Shown in pieces: positions 23,357 to 33,169 of a stretch of 64,000 nucleotides of DNA. Source of the stretch: Trissonchulus latispiculum (taxonomy: Eukaryota > Nematoda > Enoplea > Enoplida > Ironidae); NCBI GenBank assembly GCA_030248195.1, contig JASAND010011123.1, positions 1 through 64,000 on the forward strand, read 5' to 3'. A program made the translations under genes and the position numbers. Position 1 is the first letter of the stretch. Each line of letters begins with the position of its first letter. The notes below the pieces were generated by a model. That model saw only the letters and a list, made by a program, of their open reading frames with translations. It did no database searches and had not been told where the DNA came from.

Positions 23357-23933
23357 GAGTTCAACATACAAAACATATTTAAAACAAATAATTAATACTT
23401 ACATTGTGCAAAAATGACCCTTAAACATTATTAAATGTGCTAAGTACTTACATGAATAGTCTACAATTGAAGATCTCACAGAGTGACAAGGTGGACAAAT
23501 ATTTCGGTTTCGACTGGCGACCAATTCAGCTATAATACTTTTTGAAGTGTTGTTTTATGCTGTAAAAAGCCACTGCTTGAGACGAGGTTCAGGTAGAATC
23601 TTGTTAAAAACCGAATAGACACTACCTTCTCTTGCCATAGTTACCACGATTGCTCACATTCGTCACATTGATAACTTAATTCAAAACAGCATGATTTCAA
23701 TAAACAAAGCTCTCATTTGTAATCTTGTCGTTTCGGACTGTGTGTATAACGGTTGCAATTAGTCAGTCCTGTTTATTCGGTTTTATTGGAGCTGTTACTG
23801 CCTTTGAGGGACTAGAAAGCTTTGCAATATTGTCACATTCTATAAAAAGAAAGAATCCCTTCATTTCTACATGGAAAACGGTCGTTATTTGTATAGGTAG
23901 GTTTACATTTAGCTGAGAGATTGATTGTTTTAG

Positions 23934-24085
23934 AAAACAGCAACAATTTTAGTTCCACCGTTGAAATAGACAAAATTGTAATGTACCTGGGTGTATATGT
24001 AACTCCATTTGAAGTTGAAACAGAAATTGGGATAATGAAATGGGGTGGTTATAGGAGATTATGCCACATTGATCATATAATGCAG
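23934..24085 (+). CDS. Candidate exon upstream of the giant retroelement
   Basis: Acceptor TTGATTGTTTTAG and donor ATGCAG|GTATTT bound a stop-free segment of 2 nt plus 50 codons. It encodes NSNNFSSTVEIDK and a mixed alpha/beta-like stretch (YLGVYVTPFEVETEIG). The frame remains open to a stop at about 24196, so the donor may not be used. There is no family match. It could belong with the membrane-segment fragment at 24462. Confidence 0.3.
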
Positions 24086-24461
24086 GTATTTCCTAACGGG
24101 AGGGTTCAACGTTTGTGTGTTTTTAAAAATCGACGTTTAAAGTTGTGCTTAAAAGAGGATGGTTTCGATGTCATTATTATCTGCTGCGTAATTTAGGAAT
24201 AATTATAATAGATGTGTTTGGGGCGAAATGTGAAGAAGACAAATATTAATTAACAATTACATGATTCAAAATGTTTGCCCGTGAGGGGGTTTACTTACTT
24301 TCGATTACTCGCCTATGCCTATATAACATGCATTCATTGAAATATTTCCACAGTTGTTTTGAGCACAAAAGTCCACCAAACGTCTAGATTCTGTGAGATC
24401 AGACGAGATTTAGAAACATTTCAATGAGCTGAACGATCTGATATCATAATTTTTGTTTCAG

Positions 24462-24506
24462 CATCTGTTCTGGCAGTAGTGACGGTGTCAGTTGTCGTAG
24501 CTGGAT
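24462..24506 (+). pseudogene. Candidate exon fragment encoding a membrane segment, cut by the retroelement
   Basis: Acceptor ATAATTTTTGTTTCAG is followed by a 45-nt stretch. In one frame it reads as a hydrophobic helix (SVLAVVTVSVVVAG) and runs directly into the LTR at 24507, where a stop follows at once. If it is a true exon, the retroelement disrupted it. The continuation was not identified beyond 52171, so this is speculative. Confidence 0.25.
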
Positions 24507-24589
24507 TGTAGTGCTACGGACAAAATAAAAGACTGTATTTTGTATGATTTTAGGGCTCCAAAAGGTAGCACTGGTAAGCACTGGTTTTA

Positions 24590-24800
24590 GATTGAAAGTT
24601 GAAAAGGCTGAGAGAGCACCGGGGTCGGTGGTACCCTGTTCTCAGCGACACACACTCTAATTTCGAAGCACTAACAGCAATGCGAACAGACGAGACGACT
24701 CGGTCGACTCTTAGATCCTTCGGACTAAGTAGCCTGGTTTTGGTCTACCCAATCCGGGATTTGTCCGCGTTAGGTCGTGAGTTCGATTCCTCTAAGCTCC
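24590..24800 (+). other. tRNA-like box B motif inside the LTR
   Basis: GAGTTCGATTCC with GGTCGT just upstream matches the pol III box B, and TAGCCTGGTTTTGG about 50 nt upstream resembles box A. The pairing of a cloverleaf acceptor stem is not convincing. The same motif occurs in the right LTR (about 48120). It may be a tRNA-derived SINE fragment or chance. Confidence 0.25.
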
Positions 24801-24808
24801 GTTTCCGT

Positions 24809-25180
24809 TTAAGGCCAATACACGTTTAGTGAACAGCTGTCGTGTTCAACAGACGCCCACAAGTCAGTACCTTCTGGAATCAGGCAGAAGATCAACACCT
24901 CTTGCTCAGTACAACTGTCACACTTCCAGGGGAAATGTTTAGGCACAAAGTCTTCAGTGCCTGGAATTGCCTCGTAAGCTTCCTCAACTATCTGGTCTAC
25001 GTTCCAGGGACGCAGACAACCGCAAACTACAATGGGATGAATTAAACTAAGCGTTTCCTCGCTCTGATGCTGGAATGCCTCTAGCTCAAAACTAACTGTC
25101 AACTCTGTGCCACAATTCTCGCACTCTAACTTGCAGTGAGACAACACAGGCACAAACTCTGCCAGCGTGATATAAGCCAA
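24809..25180 (-). CDS. LTR-encoded Cys-rich (zinc-ribbon-like) ORF, left copy
   Basis: This is an uninterrupted 123-codon frame within the LTR. Cysteines sit as C16, C20-x2-C23, C53-x-C55 and C87-x2-C90 (HCKLECENCG, VVCGC, WKCDSC), which suggests a two-knuckle zinc ribbon. The first codon is TTG after an in-frame stop, and there is no ATG. So it is probably reached by splicing (AG just upstream) or starts at a non-AUG codon. Compared with the right copy, about 14 differences are synonymous and only 2 change the residue (E67/G, N118/D). Function and family are unknown. Confidence 0.6.
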   Translation of the reverse strand: MAYITLAEFVPVLSHCKLECENCGTELTVSFELEAFQHQSEETLSLIHPIVVCGCLRPWNVDQIVEEAYEAIPGTEDFVPKHFPWKCDSCTEQEVLIFCLIPEGTDLWASVEHDSCSLNVYWP

Positions 25181-26233
25181 GTCCTAACTAGCGTCCAAAG
25201 TAAGACCTATCTGATCCCTAACTAGACCCTAAGATCCTAGCAGAATGGACCACAGAACCTATAAATTTTAGGATTTAATTTACAACAGTTACGTGCAGAC
25301 GAAATGAAGATATGATGATACAGACCGTGCTAAGGTAGATTAATTAGTTACAAACAGAACTGGTCAGCTAATCGGACAACACAAAATAGAGCACGACAAT
25401 TACCGAAAATACAATTACTACCGATACAATCGAGAACAGGCAAACTGGTTACAATTACACACACACAGAATACAAGGCTGACCACTATTACCCTAAGGCT
25501 CGTACCTAATTAATGCACCTAATGATTTTAAATTAGACCTAGCAGAGGACCTAGACCTAACCAGCAGTCTGATACACACAGATTATCCCAAGAACTTTGC
25601 TGAATAAGTTTATCCTACAAACTTTATATTAGAACCTGAAACCTATGAAAATTTCGAATGAATTAATTATATATCGCGAGTCTGGTACAGTTTCCACAAG
25701 ATATGATCACTATATTCTGCTTCCTAACTCTAAGGTATCGAGGGGGTCAGCCTATATGCTTGGGGTGTCCTATGTGCTTTTATTTTAATTGAAACAATCA
25801 ATATTGCGCGGATTTCCACCCTTCCCGGGCACTAGATATTAGTCCTGACTACCCGCTCGGCAGATAACCAGAAACTAATATCCTACTTCCTGCCTAAGGA
25901 AGCGGCCAGAGGTCAATTCGCACGTTTTTGAGAGGTTTGTCAGGATTTTAGATTTCCCCAAAAGATCTCTAATTTCAAGTTCAATAGTATCTTTAGAGAA
26001 ACAGCGACAAAGAGAACAAGACAGGAGTGTTAAAAGAATACATGATTAATTTCAATAAAGTTCAAACAAAAAGTTAGCTTCTTTCTTCCTTCTTGGGGTC
26101 CAACCCACTCAATCCCACAACCGAAAGTTTGGTAGCCTTTCAGAAGGCTCTCAGAGACCGTTAGGCGGTCAAAAGTTCGCTAAGGACAGCTTCAGAGATC
26201 GTCAGGTCGAGGGAGCAAGCCTCAACCAGGGGG

Positions 26234-26718
26234 GATAGCAGTGCACGGCAACGAGCAAGATGAGCAAGCTGGCAACTGGGTGTCGGACAAATCACCCTTA
26301 GACAATAGAAGTTACTGCTGGCAAGGGTGTCGGACAAATCACCCTGATCTGATGAATCCCAGGAAGTGCACTCTATCCAGCCCTGGCAGACTGTTTATCC
26401 CTATATCTAGTGTCAAGAAGCTACTCAACAAAGTTACTGGCCAAGCACCTTCCGGATATCCTGATGAAAGAGGCGTCCGTGTAGCAGAGAGCGTCCAGGG
26501 GGAACGTCGGGGCTCCTCACACTGGCAATGAGCAGGATCAGGATCCACGGACTGAGGATCCAAAAGACACCGGAAGAAGGAAGGACCAAGGGACCCAAGC
26601 TGGGATCAGGAGAGCAGCACTGGGCCGGGACTGGCAAGGATCGCAGGCAGAAGGGCAGCAGGATCACAGGCAGACTGGCAGGCTACAGAGAATTGGATTC
26701 AGGAAGGCAAGGCAGGGC
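26234..26718. repeat. Hypervariable block of the LTR with a duplicated 21-bp word
   Basis: GGTGTCGGACAAATCACC occurs twice here (about 26279 and 26326) and twice in the right LTR (about 49623 and 49668). The arms GGGTG and CACCC could pair. The rest of the block can barely be aligned with 49598-50046, which contains a (GA)n run, whereas flanking parts are almost identical. Confidence 0.6.
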
Positions 26719-26754
26719 TTGAGCGCAACCTGAATCAAATGGGTTAAAACCGTT

Positions 26755-28310
26755 AGGATCTTTCAGAGAAAGATCCTAACACGATATTTCCTGGGTCCAG
26801 GAATAATCCCTAAGAAGCTGAGATGTGAAGTTTGAAGAGTGCGTATAATTGTGTGAAAGTTTGAGCATGTGTTCTGTGGTTTAAAATTGAGAAAATTTTA
26901 ATTAAAGTTGAATTTTGGGGACTTTTGGGAGAGTTCCCAAAAGTCCAAGCTTCTCAGTGGATTTCCTTTCGTAAATCCACGCGACCCAGGTAATATCTAG
27001 GCACAGATATTACAATCAGAATCATTTATAACAGTAGAATAAAATAGTTTAGTTTAAGGGGCAATCTCAGGGGTGTTTTTTGAAAAAGGACCTCTGGGTC
27101 CTGTAATAAGTCTCAGAGGCGATTCCCAGAAAAAGAGGGAATCGCCTTTAAAAAACTAGGGAATTAGAAGAGAACAAGAAGGGGAGGAAGCCCTAAGGTG
27201 GGAAGTAATCCTAAACCCCCTCCTAAACTAAACCCCAAAAAGAAATTGACAAGGGGCTAGTGTTAATACACTAGCCCCGTTCCGGAGTGGGGGGAATTTT
27301 GGGCATAGTAACGCCCTATAGTAAAGAAAAACGGGGGGAGTGAAGGGACAAGGCCAAAAAGCGGCCGTACACGACGAGAGACAAGGTAAGACTGAGGTGC
27401 AAAACAAGTCTACCTGTCAATCATGACAATTTCGGCAATCATTCGTCTGATTGGCCGAAATTGTCCTCCGCGCAAAAGGCGCGCACTTAAATGATTCTGA
27501 TTGGGTCAAATTAGTTGTAATCATAACGTGACTTTGAGCGGGCTCTCAAGTGTTTACGTGAAAGGGGAAAGGGCAATTAAACTAATCCCTTTCCCCTATT
27601 GTAAAATTAGGGAGAGAAATTAAGAAAGATAACATCAAAGCAAGCGCACTCAGGCGAGAAATTGACACTACGTCAATTTCTCGCTTAAAGAAGAAAACAC
27701 GACGCAACACCTTAAAACCTGGACCAGAGGGTCCCCGTACTAAAACTTAGTGACTGCTGATTAGGTAGGTGAAATAGTTAATTAAAACTTAGTAGGTACG
27801 AGCCTCTTACAGAACACAAAATACACAATACTAAATACAACAAACAACTAGGTAAGACATGAATTAAAATTAAACTTTTCTTTTTAGTTCCCCTCCTTTT
27901 TTTCTTTTGCCTTTGAGTCTCAGCCGAGCTGGACTCAAAGAGCGGAAAGTTTGTACAGTTACAAAAGTAACGCATCTGTTACTCCAAATTGGCAATAAGG
28001 GAAGACATAAAAGTCTTCCCTTAAATTACAAAATCCAAAACTTACAAAAGAAAAGAAGAACTTTAAAAGAATTCCACACTAGCTAAGCAAAACCCAGTTA
28101 AGTTCAGTGAAAGGGCAAGCCGAGCTTCCCTTTTGCTTTAAAACCAATAAAAACCAGATTAACTAAACTTTAAACTTAATTAACTTAACTTTCATTAATT
28201 AATTAGCTAGAATATGGATTAACTTAATTAAATATAAACTTTAATTAAGCTTAAAATGAAGTTTAAACTATTAGTAATCACAATACTTGAGGGACGAGCC
28301 GAGCTCTCCC
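26755..28310 (-). promoter_or_regulatory. Stem-loop array of the LTR, left copy
   Basis: Perfect or near-perfect stems occur at 26755-26777 (10 bp), 26919-26946 (12), 27117-27147 (11), 27253-27278 (10), 27425-27465 (12), 27562-27599 (11), 27654-27686 (13) and 27998-28021 (9). Three more (27911-27940, 28110-28133 and 28291-28310) share one plan: outer stem, one unpaired base, a 4-bp helix NAGC/GCTN and a 3-nt loop (CGA on +, TCG in sense). Such a structured region could act in RNA packaging, dimerisation or translation. That role is inference. Confidence 0.65.
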
Positions 28311-28342
28311 ATTTAGGTCAGAAAATCAAGCATAACTTAAAA

Positions 28343-28960
28343 TCGAACCACCGAAGCACCAATTATCTTGTGCTTATTTTAAAGAGGAAGACCTGCTGAG
28401 TTTGTTTATAAAAGTTTTGACTTCATTATTGATGTTAATTAGCGTGAAACTTTTAATTAAAACCACTATGGCCATCCAAGTCTGGAGGCCCATTTGAACT
28501 TCAATATATGGCTCACAAATCGGCTTGTAAAATAAAATCGAACCACAGAAGCACCAATTATCTTGTGCTTATTTTGAAGAAAAAGAACTGCTGGTTTGAT
28601 TTATAAAAGTTTTAACCTAATTATTGATGTTAATTAACATGTAACTTTAATTAGAAACTTTATGACCAACCAAATCTGGAAGCCAACATAAACTCCATAA
28701 TGTGGCTTGTAAATCAACTTGTAAGTTGAAAACGAACCACAGAAAGGGTAAATATTTTTGGATATTCTGAAAGAGCAAAGCTTGCTGGTTTTAATGATAT
28801 AAAAATTATACTAATTAATTATGTTAATTAACGAGTAATTAAGCGAAAACCACTGATATGGTTGAAACTTGAAAGTAACTTTGCAATCTCCATATGAAGT
28901 TCAAAAATGGCTTGTAAAATTAAAACGAACCACAGAATAGGTTGTTTTTCTTTTATAAAT
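28343..28960 (-). repeat. ~190-bp tandem repeats with TGTGGTTC core, left LTR
   Basis: Units begin near 28345, 28540, 28734 and 28927, each with GAACCAC(A/C)GAA, and share ATGGCTTGTAAA-like and AATTAA-rich parts. In sense orientation the core reads TTC(T/G)GTGGTTC at the LTR 5' side, where a U3 enhancer would lie. TGTGGT is the core bound by RUNX/CBF factors in some retroviral enhancers. The enhancer role here is inference. Confidence 0.55.
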
Positions 28961-30141
28961 CGCAAGAACAGGTCTTAATCTATTCAGATATAATAAACTT
29001 TGATTGCATTTCGACGTACAGTGATTGAACACTGGCCTTCTTTCTGACCATGTTGGGTTGTTTTGGCCGTAATAGCAGAATCCCTTTAATTAACTTAAAT
29101 TAATGAGTGGACCGTGCTCTGCACTAATCATTGACAGTCGTTCTACACCTGCCAATCCGCCTGGGGAGCGGCACCCAACGGGCCTCTACCTAGCTGTCCC
29201 GCAACAGCATAATTAGTAAAAGTTAACTGCCAGCTCGAAACAACCCAACTTAAGCTTGAAACTTCATTACTATTAATTTCCCCAATTAATTCATGTCTTA
29301 ACTATGGCAATAATCAAAGATACAGGTACAATGGCAGTCAAACACATTCATTCCATAAGTTCCATTCCGTTTTCCAGCAGAATCCAAGATCGAAACTCCA
29401 TAAGAAACCAAAACTATTCATCACATATTTAGCCTTTTTAAGTTATTTTGGGAAGCCGCTTATTACTCGGATAGATTGTTCAAAGACGTCGTTTTTTTGG
29501 TCATGTCGTGTCCTAAATGCGTTCATTGGTTGGCACGCCGGCCGATTTGGATTGAAATACAAATATGACCTTTTATTGAACAAATCCACATGACAAAATA
29601 TTCATTTTTATTACAGCCTACCCGAGTTTTAAGCGGTTGGTTTTCTGCTTGGGGAATGAAATGAATAACCCCGAAAAACTTGTACTGCTTGAATTTTGGA
29701 AGTTCGCGAAAAGACATATTACGGACGACACATAGTTTATACTGCGAAACTGTAGACATTCATACTATCAGTCATTCAACAAAGGTACATGGCATATGGC
29801 ATACGAAAATATTCTATACACGAAATTGAGCTTTATACAAAATGACAAGGGTACTTGAAAAACAAACTTTTTAGGGAAATCTAGCTAGTTCAAAGGTTAT
29901 CAAATTAGCCAACTACAGGGCATGCGAATTACAGATGAAAACCGATCAATACTGATTGTTTCTCAGATTCCAGTGCGTTTAATGCGTGTGCGACTAATTG
30001 GAGGTCTGTTTCCAGCGCCTCCACCCAAACTATACTCAAGGGGAAATTATACTTTGCGAACCGTATCCAGCAGAATTCTTTCAGAATCTCTTTGGCAAAC
30101 TTCTAGCAAACTCTAGTTACTAACTGGGAACAACACTGTAT
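28961..30141. other. Non-coding 3' part of the internal region
   Basis: No ORF is supported. An inverted pair GTTGGGTTGTTT / AAACAACCCAAC lies at about 29055 and 29240. A polypurine tract next to the 3' LTR could not be identified with confidence. Confidence 0.4.
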
Positions 30142-30540
30142 GAGATGGGGATGTTTAAATCCCGATCGGGGAATGCTCGTCCCGATTCCTCATAATACCT
30201 AACACTACAAACCAAATACACGAAATGAGATGGGGATGTCTAAATCCCGATCGGGGAATTACTCGTCCCGATTCCTCATATACCAAACACTAACCAATAC
30301 AAACAAAATGAGATGGGGATGTCTAAATCCCGATCGGGGAATTGCTCGTCCCGATTCCTCATATACTACACACTACAAACTAACTGAACAAAATGAGATG
30401 GGGATGTTTAAATCCCGATCGGGGAATTACTCGTCCCGATTCCTCATATACCAAACTCTACATACTACAAACAAAATGAGATGGGGATGTTTAAATCCCG
30501 ATCGGGGAATGTCTCGTCCCGATTCCTCATATACCAAACA
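30142..30540. repeat. Five tandem ~84-bp repeats with a CCCGATCGGG palindrome
   Basis: Copies start at 30142, 30227, 30310, 30395 and 30478 (period 83-85 bp). Each contains GAGATGGGGATGT, TAAATCCCGATCGGGGAAT and CTCGTCCCGATTCCTCAT, so each unit can fold on itself. The variable part is a short A/C-rich spacer. It lies in the 3' untranslated part of the retroelement. Confidence 0.85.
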
Positions 30541-30556
30541 CTAAACACTACAAACT

Positions 30557-30667
30557 ACTGTGGGGCATTCAGCCCCCCGGGGCATTAAGCCCTCCTAACA
30601 AAATACTGCGGGGCATTCAGCCCACCTAACAATTAAAACAAAATACTGCGGGGCATTCAGCCCACCA
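30557..30667. repeat. GGGGCATTCAGCCC repeats
   Basis: Three copies of GGGGCATTCAGCCC and one GGGGCATTAAGCCC lie just after the 84-bp array, with short A/C-rich spacers. Confidence 0.7.
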
Positions 30668-30967
30668 ATTATGCATATCAGTTCCCAACCACAACTTTGC
30701 CAAACGTATCAGAATATAGTGATCAAAATTTACAACTACTAAACTTTGCTAGAACTTCATCCTAAACTAACCTAACTATTTTAACTGACTGGATACTGAA
30801 CTGTCACTAAAACACATTTATTGTTCGCAAGCACACATACGGTAAAAAATTCAATTGAGCACTGAGGCTGAAATTGTTCAAATGAAATTGTTCTGGCGAA
30901 ATTAATCGCGAAAAAATTATTTACAAGGCAAAAATTGTTATTGTTCCGAATGATCACGATTTGACTT

Positions 30968-32047
30968 TTACTGTTCCATGGGTTGCTCAAGACGGCTTCC
31001 GATCAAACCGGAACTAGATCCTTCCATCCCTCCCTGGTTTAAAGGGTTTGGATTTCCGCTATGGGTGGGAAAATCCGGGGATGCCAGATAGAGAAGCTGA
31101 CGGGCCCGGATGGACCGGGCCTGGTTCTCTCCGGTTACGATGAAATCTGGAGCCTTCGCAGGCACCATATCCAGCAATTGCTGGCGCATCAGATCGAAGG
31201 CCACACGAAGACGGTAATTGGCCACGGCAACATCAGAAGCACCGTCGGCGATCATTTCTCCGAGATCTAAGATCCGTGCGGTCTTAGTAGCCTTGTTAGC
31301 AGATGGATCCACAGGATTGGCCTTCAGGAACAGCAAGGCCCGACCGAGCTCTGATGGAACGTGTAGACGCTCGTCCAACGTAGTCGTGCCATTGATCCGG
31401 TTGCCATACTGTGGAATCCGGAAAATCCGGGGCTCGATTCGGCCCTCCATCTGAATCAGGGCATCGCGGACGCGATTCTGCGGAGACTGAGGTAGCAGCG
31501 GAAGCTGATAGATCTGCGGTGGCAGTTGCTGCACAAAGACCGTTCCGTCGCGAGGAACCGAAGAATTTGGAGGAAGTGGTGGAGGAGGACCCGGAGGGGA
31601 CCGAGGCTGGAATGGAGGTCCAGCAGGGCCATTTCCCCCGGGTTGGTACTCAAAAGGATCATTCACCTGAATGATGTTTGGTCGAACTGGAGCCACGTTT
31701 GGCATCGGAGCCCGGGGAACCGGTGGGGTCCCAAATCCAGATCTGCGCCACGGGGCTTGCTGATCCGGTCCAGGCATCTGAACAGGCGCGGCAGTCCCAG
31801 GAAAGCAGGGTCCCAGATTCTGAGCCGAACCCGGCAGCGGATTAGGCTGCATGAACTGATAAGGCCGAGGGACCGCAGCAGGGGCCGCACCCGCCATGTT
31901 GACCACAAAACCAGGCAAAGGAGCCGAGGGCTGGGGGCTATACCGATCGAACTGGTCGTCCAACGGGTCATAGTTGAGACTGGTAGTAGAGACCGAGGAG
32001 GAGGAATCCTCATACTCGGTTCCGAGGTAGATAGACCGATTATTCAT
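30968..32047 (-). CDS. Proline-rich accessory ORF with PSAP motif (359 aa)
   Basis: The ORF starts with ATG directly after an acceptor-like CCTTGGTTTCAG, suggesting that it begins an exon of a spliced mRNA. The first ~40 residues are acidic/Ser-rich. Residues 36-190 are Pro/Gly-rich, with Q-P-S-A-P-L at 39-44 and a GPPPPLPPNSS stretch. The last ~150 residues are mixed and could fold (LGRALLFLKANP, LRVAFDLMRQQLLDMV). PSAP is the ESCRT-I (TSG101) binding type of late motif and is also present in Gag of this element. No named family is recognised. A structural or budding cofactor role is inference. Confidence 0.7.
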   Translation of the reverse strand: MNNRSIYLGTEYEDSSSSVSTTSLNYDPLDDQFDRYSPQPSAPLPGFVVNMAGAAPAAVPRPYQFMQPNPLPGSAQNLGPCFPGTAAPVQMPGPDQQAPWRRSGFGTPPVPRAPMPNVAPVRPNIIQVNDPFEYQPGGNGPAGPPFQPRSPPGPPPPLPPNSSVPRDGTVFVQQLPPQIYQLPLLPQSPQNRVRDALIQMEGRIEPRIFRIPQYGNRINGTTTLDERLHVPSELGRALLFLKANPVDPSANKATKTARILDLGEMIADGASDVAVANYRLRVAFDLMRQQLLDMVPAKAPDFIVTGENQARSIRARQLLYLASPDFPTHSGNPNPLNQGGMEGSSSGLIGSRLEQPMEQ

Positions 32048-33169
32048 CTGAAACCAAGGATTCGAAAGTTACACACGCATAACAGTGCTTCGGCGCTGTC
32101 AGGTGCGTTCCAAGCCCGCTCGGCGGTACTCAGCGTCCAAAGGTGCCTCGGGCGTTCCTTTGGGTGTGATTTCAGAAACTAAACCGGTGAATCGTGATCA
32201 TTCGTACATATAAAGTTGCTAACCCCAAAGTTTGAAAAATTGAAATTTATTGAAAATATTTAATACTGAATTCGCAAATTAAAGTTCTAATTAACAGAAT
32301 TTGGCATTAAGCGAGAATTTTAACTCTTTCACAATAGATGAACAACTACTCAAGGCTCCATGGTGAGCAGAGTTGAACAACCAAAAGATAGAAAGAAACG
32401 AAGAACTTGAAAACTGGATAAAATTACTTGAACCTTGAACTAGCTTATAAAATCGCTTAAACCGTGAACTTGGTTTTGATTTTGAAATTAAGATAGCGAG
32501 AAAAGGAACCACAGACTTGGCATAAACTTTTCCAAAATTGCATCTAAAACTTATAACTAATCATTTCCAATTAGATTTGCTACGCAACAAACCACAGACT
32601 TAGCATATATTAACTTGAATTAGACACTTAAGTCTCCGAACTACAAATTGCAAACCAAACTTAACTAAAACTAGATGCAGATCGAGCCTAACTACTGAAA
32701 GACCTATTATGAAAGCGAAACTGTACACAGATGCGATTTATTGAATTACTCAGAAATTGTCGTACCCTGTCAACACACATACAATTAATATTACTGTCAG
32801 TCCAGTCCACTGGCCACTACAAGTAGATACCGTTACTAAGTAAAAACAGTCGAAAATAGCTCTGTACAATTAGCGAAATGTCGAAAATATTACAATTAAT
32901 TGTACCTTTTCCAGGTCCAAAACATGATACTACGAAACTGTCGAAACATGAAGAAATACACGAGAATAGATGGATTTTTTTGTATTTATGTATTATTTGA
33001 TTTTTTTGTATATTTTTAGTAAATTATATGATTTTTTTGTATTTTATTATAGCGCGACAAAAACAGAATTTGACCCACAGACTGCTGGTTACTAAATATA
33101 CAGACTGAGTATTACTAAGGGAAAGAACTAGTAAAAGTCTGAGATAGAGTAAAATCAGAGTCTTATAGT
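32048..33169. other. Non-coding spacer between accessory ORFs
   Basis: It is AT-rich. GATTTTTTTGTAT recurs three times at about 32971-33042, and the AACCACAGA core occurs near 32506 and 32589. No ORF is supported. Confidence 0.5.

Larger units (their letters stand above)
24507..28852 (-). repeat. 3' LTR (left copy; may extend to ~28960)
   Basis: The segment begins TGTAGTGCT and the part shared with the right copy ends AAAACCA. In sense orientation it runs TG...CA. The tandem ~190-bp repeats at its right side continue one more unit beyond 28852 in this copy only. So the true LTR edge probably lies further right, and the other copy is truncated. It contains a 123-codon Cys-rich ORF, a hypervariable block (about 26234-26718) and a hairpin-rich block (26755-28310). 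It matches the right copy perfectly over 376 bp (27361-27736), while other parts differ by several percent or by indels. Confidence 0.85.

Noticed and set aside
24590..24800. A functional tRNA gene in the LTR
   Set aside because: Only box A/B-like words are present. Acceptor and T stems do not pair convincingly.
30142..30540. Regular repeats that might suggest a CRISPR array
   Set aside because: The unit is ~84 bp with conserved, self-pairing content and short A/C-rich spacers, in a eukaryotic retroelement. There are no unique ~30-nt spacers and no cas genes.
30230..30544. 104-codon open frame on the + strand
   Set aside because: It is open only because the 84-bp repeats happen to keep a frame; the peptide is a repeat translation.
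31526..32182. 218-codon + strand frame opposite the proline-rich ORF
   Set aside because: It is an Arg-rich shadow of the Pro/Gly-rich ORF on the other strand, which has an ATG placed after an acceptor.
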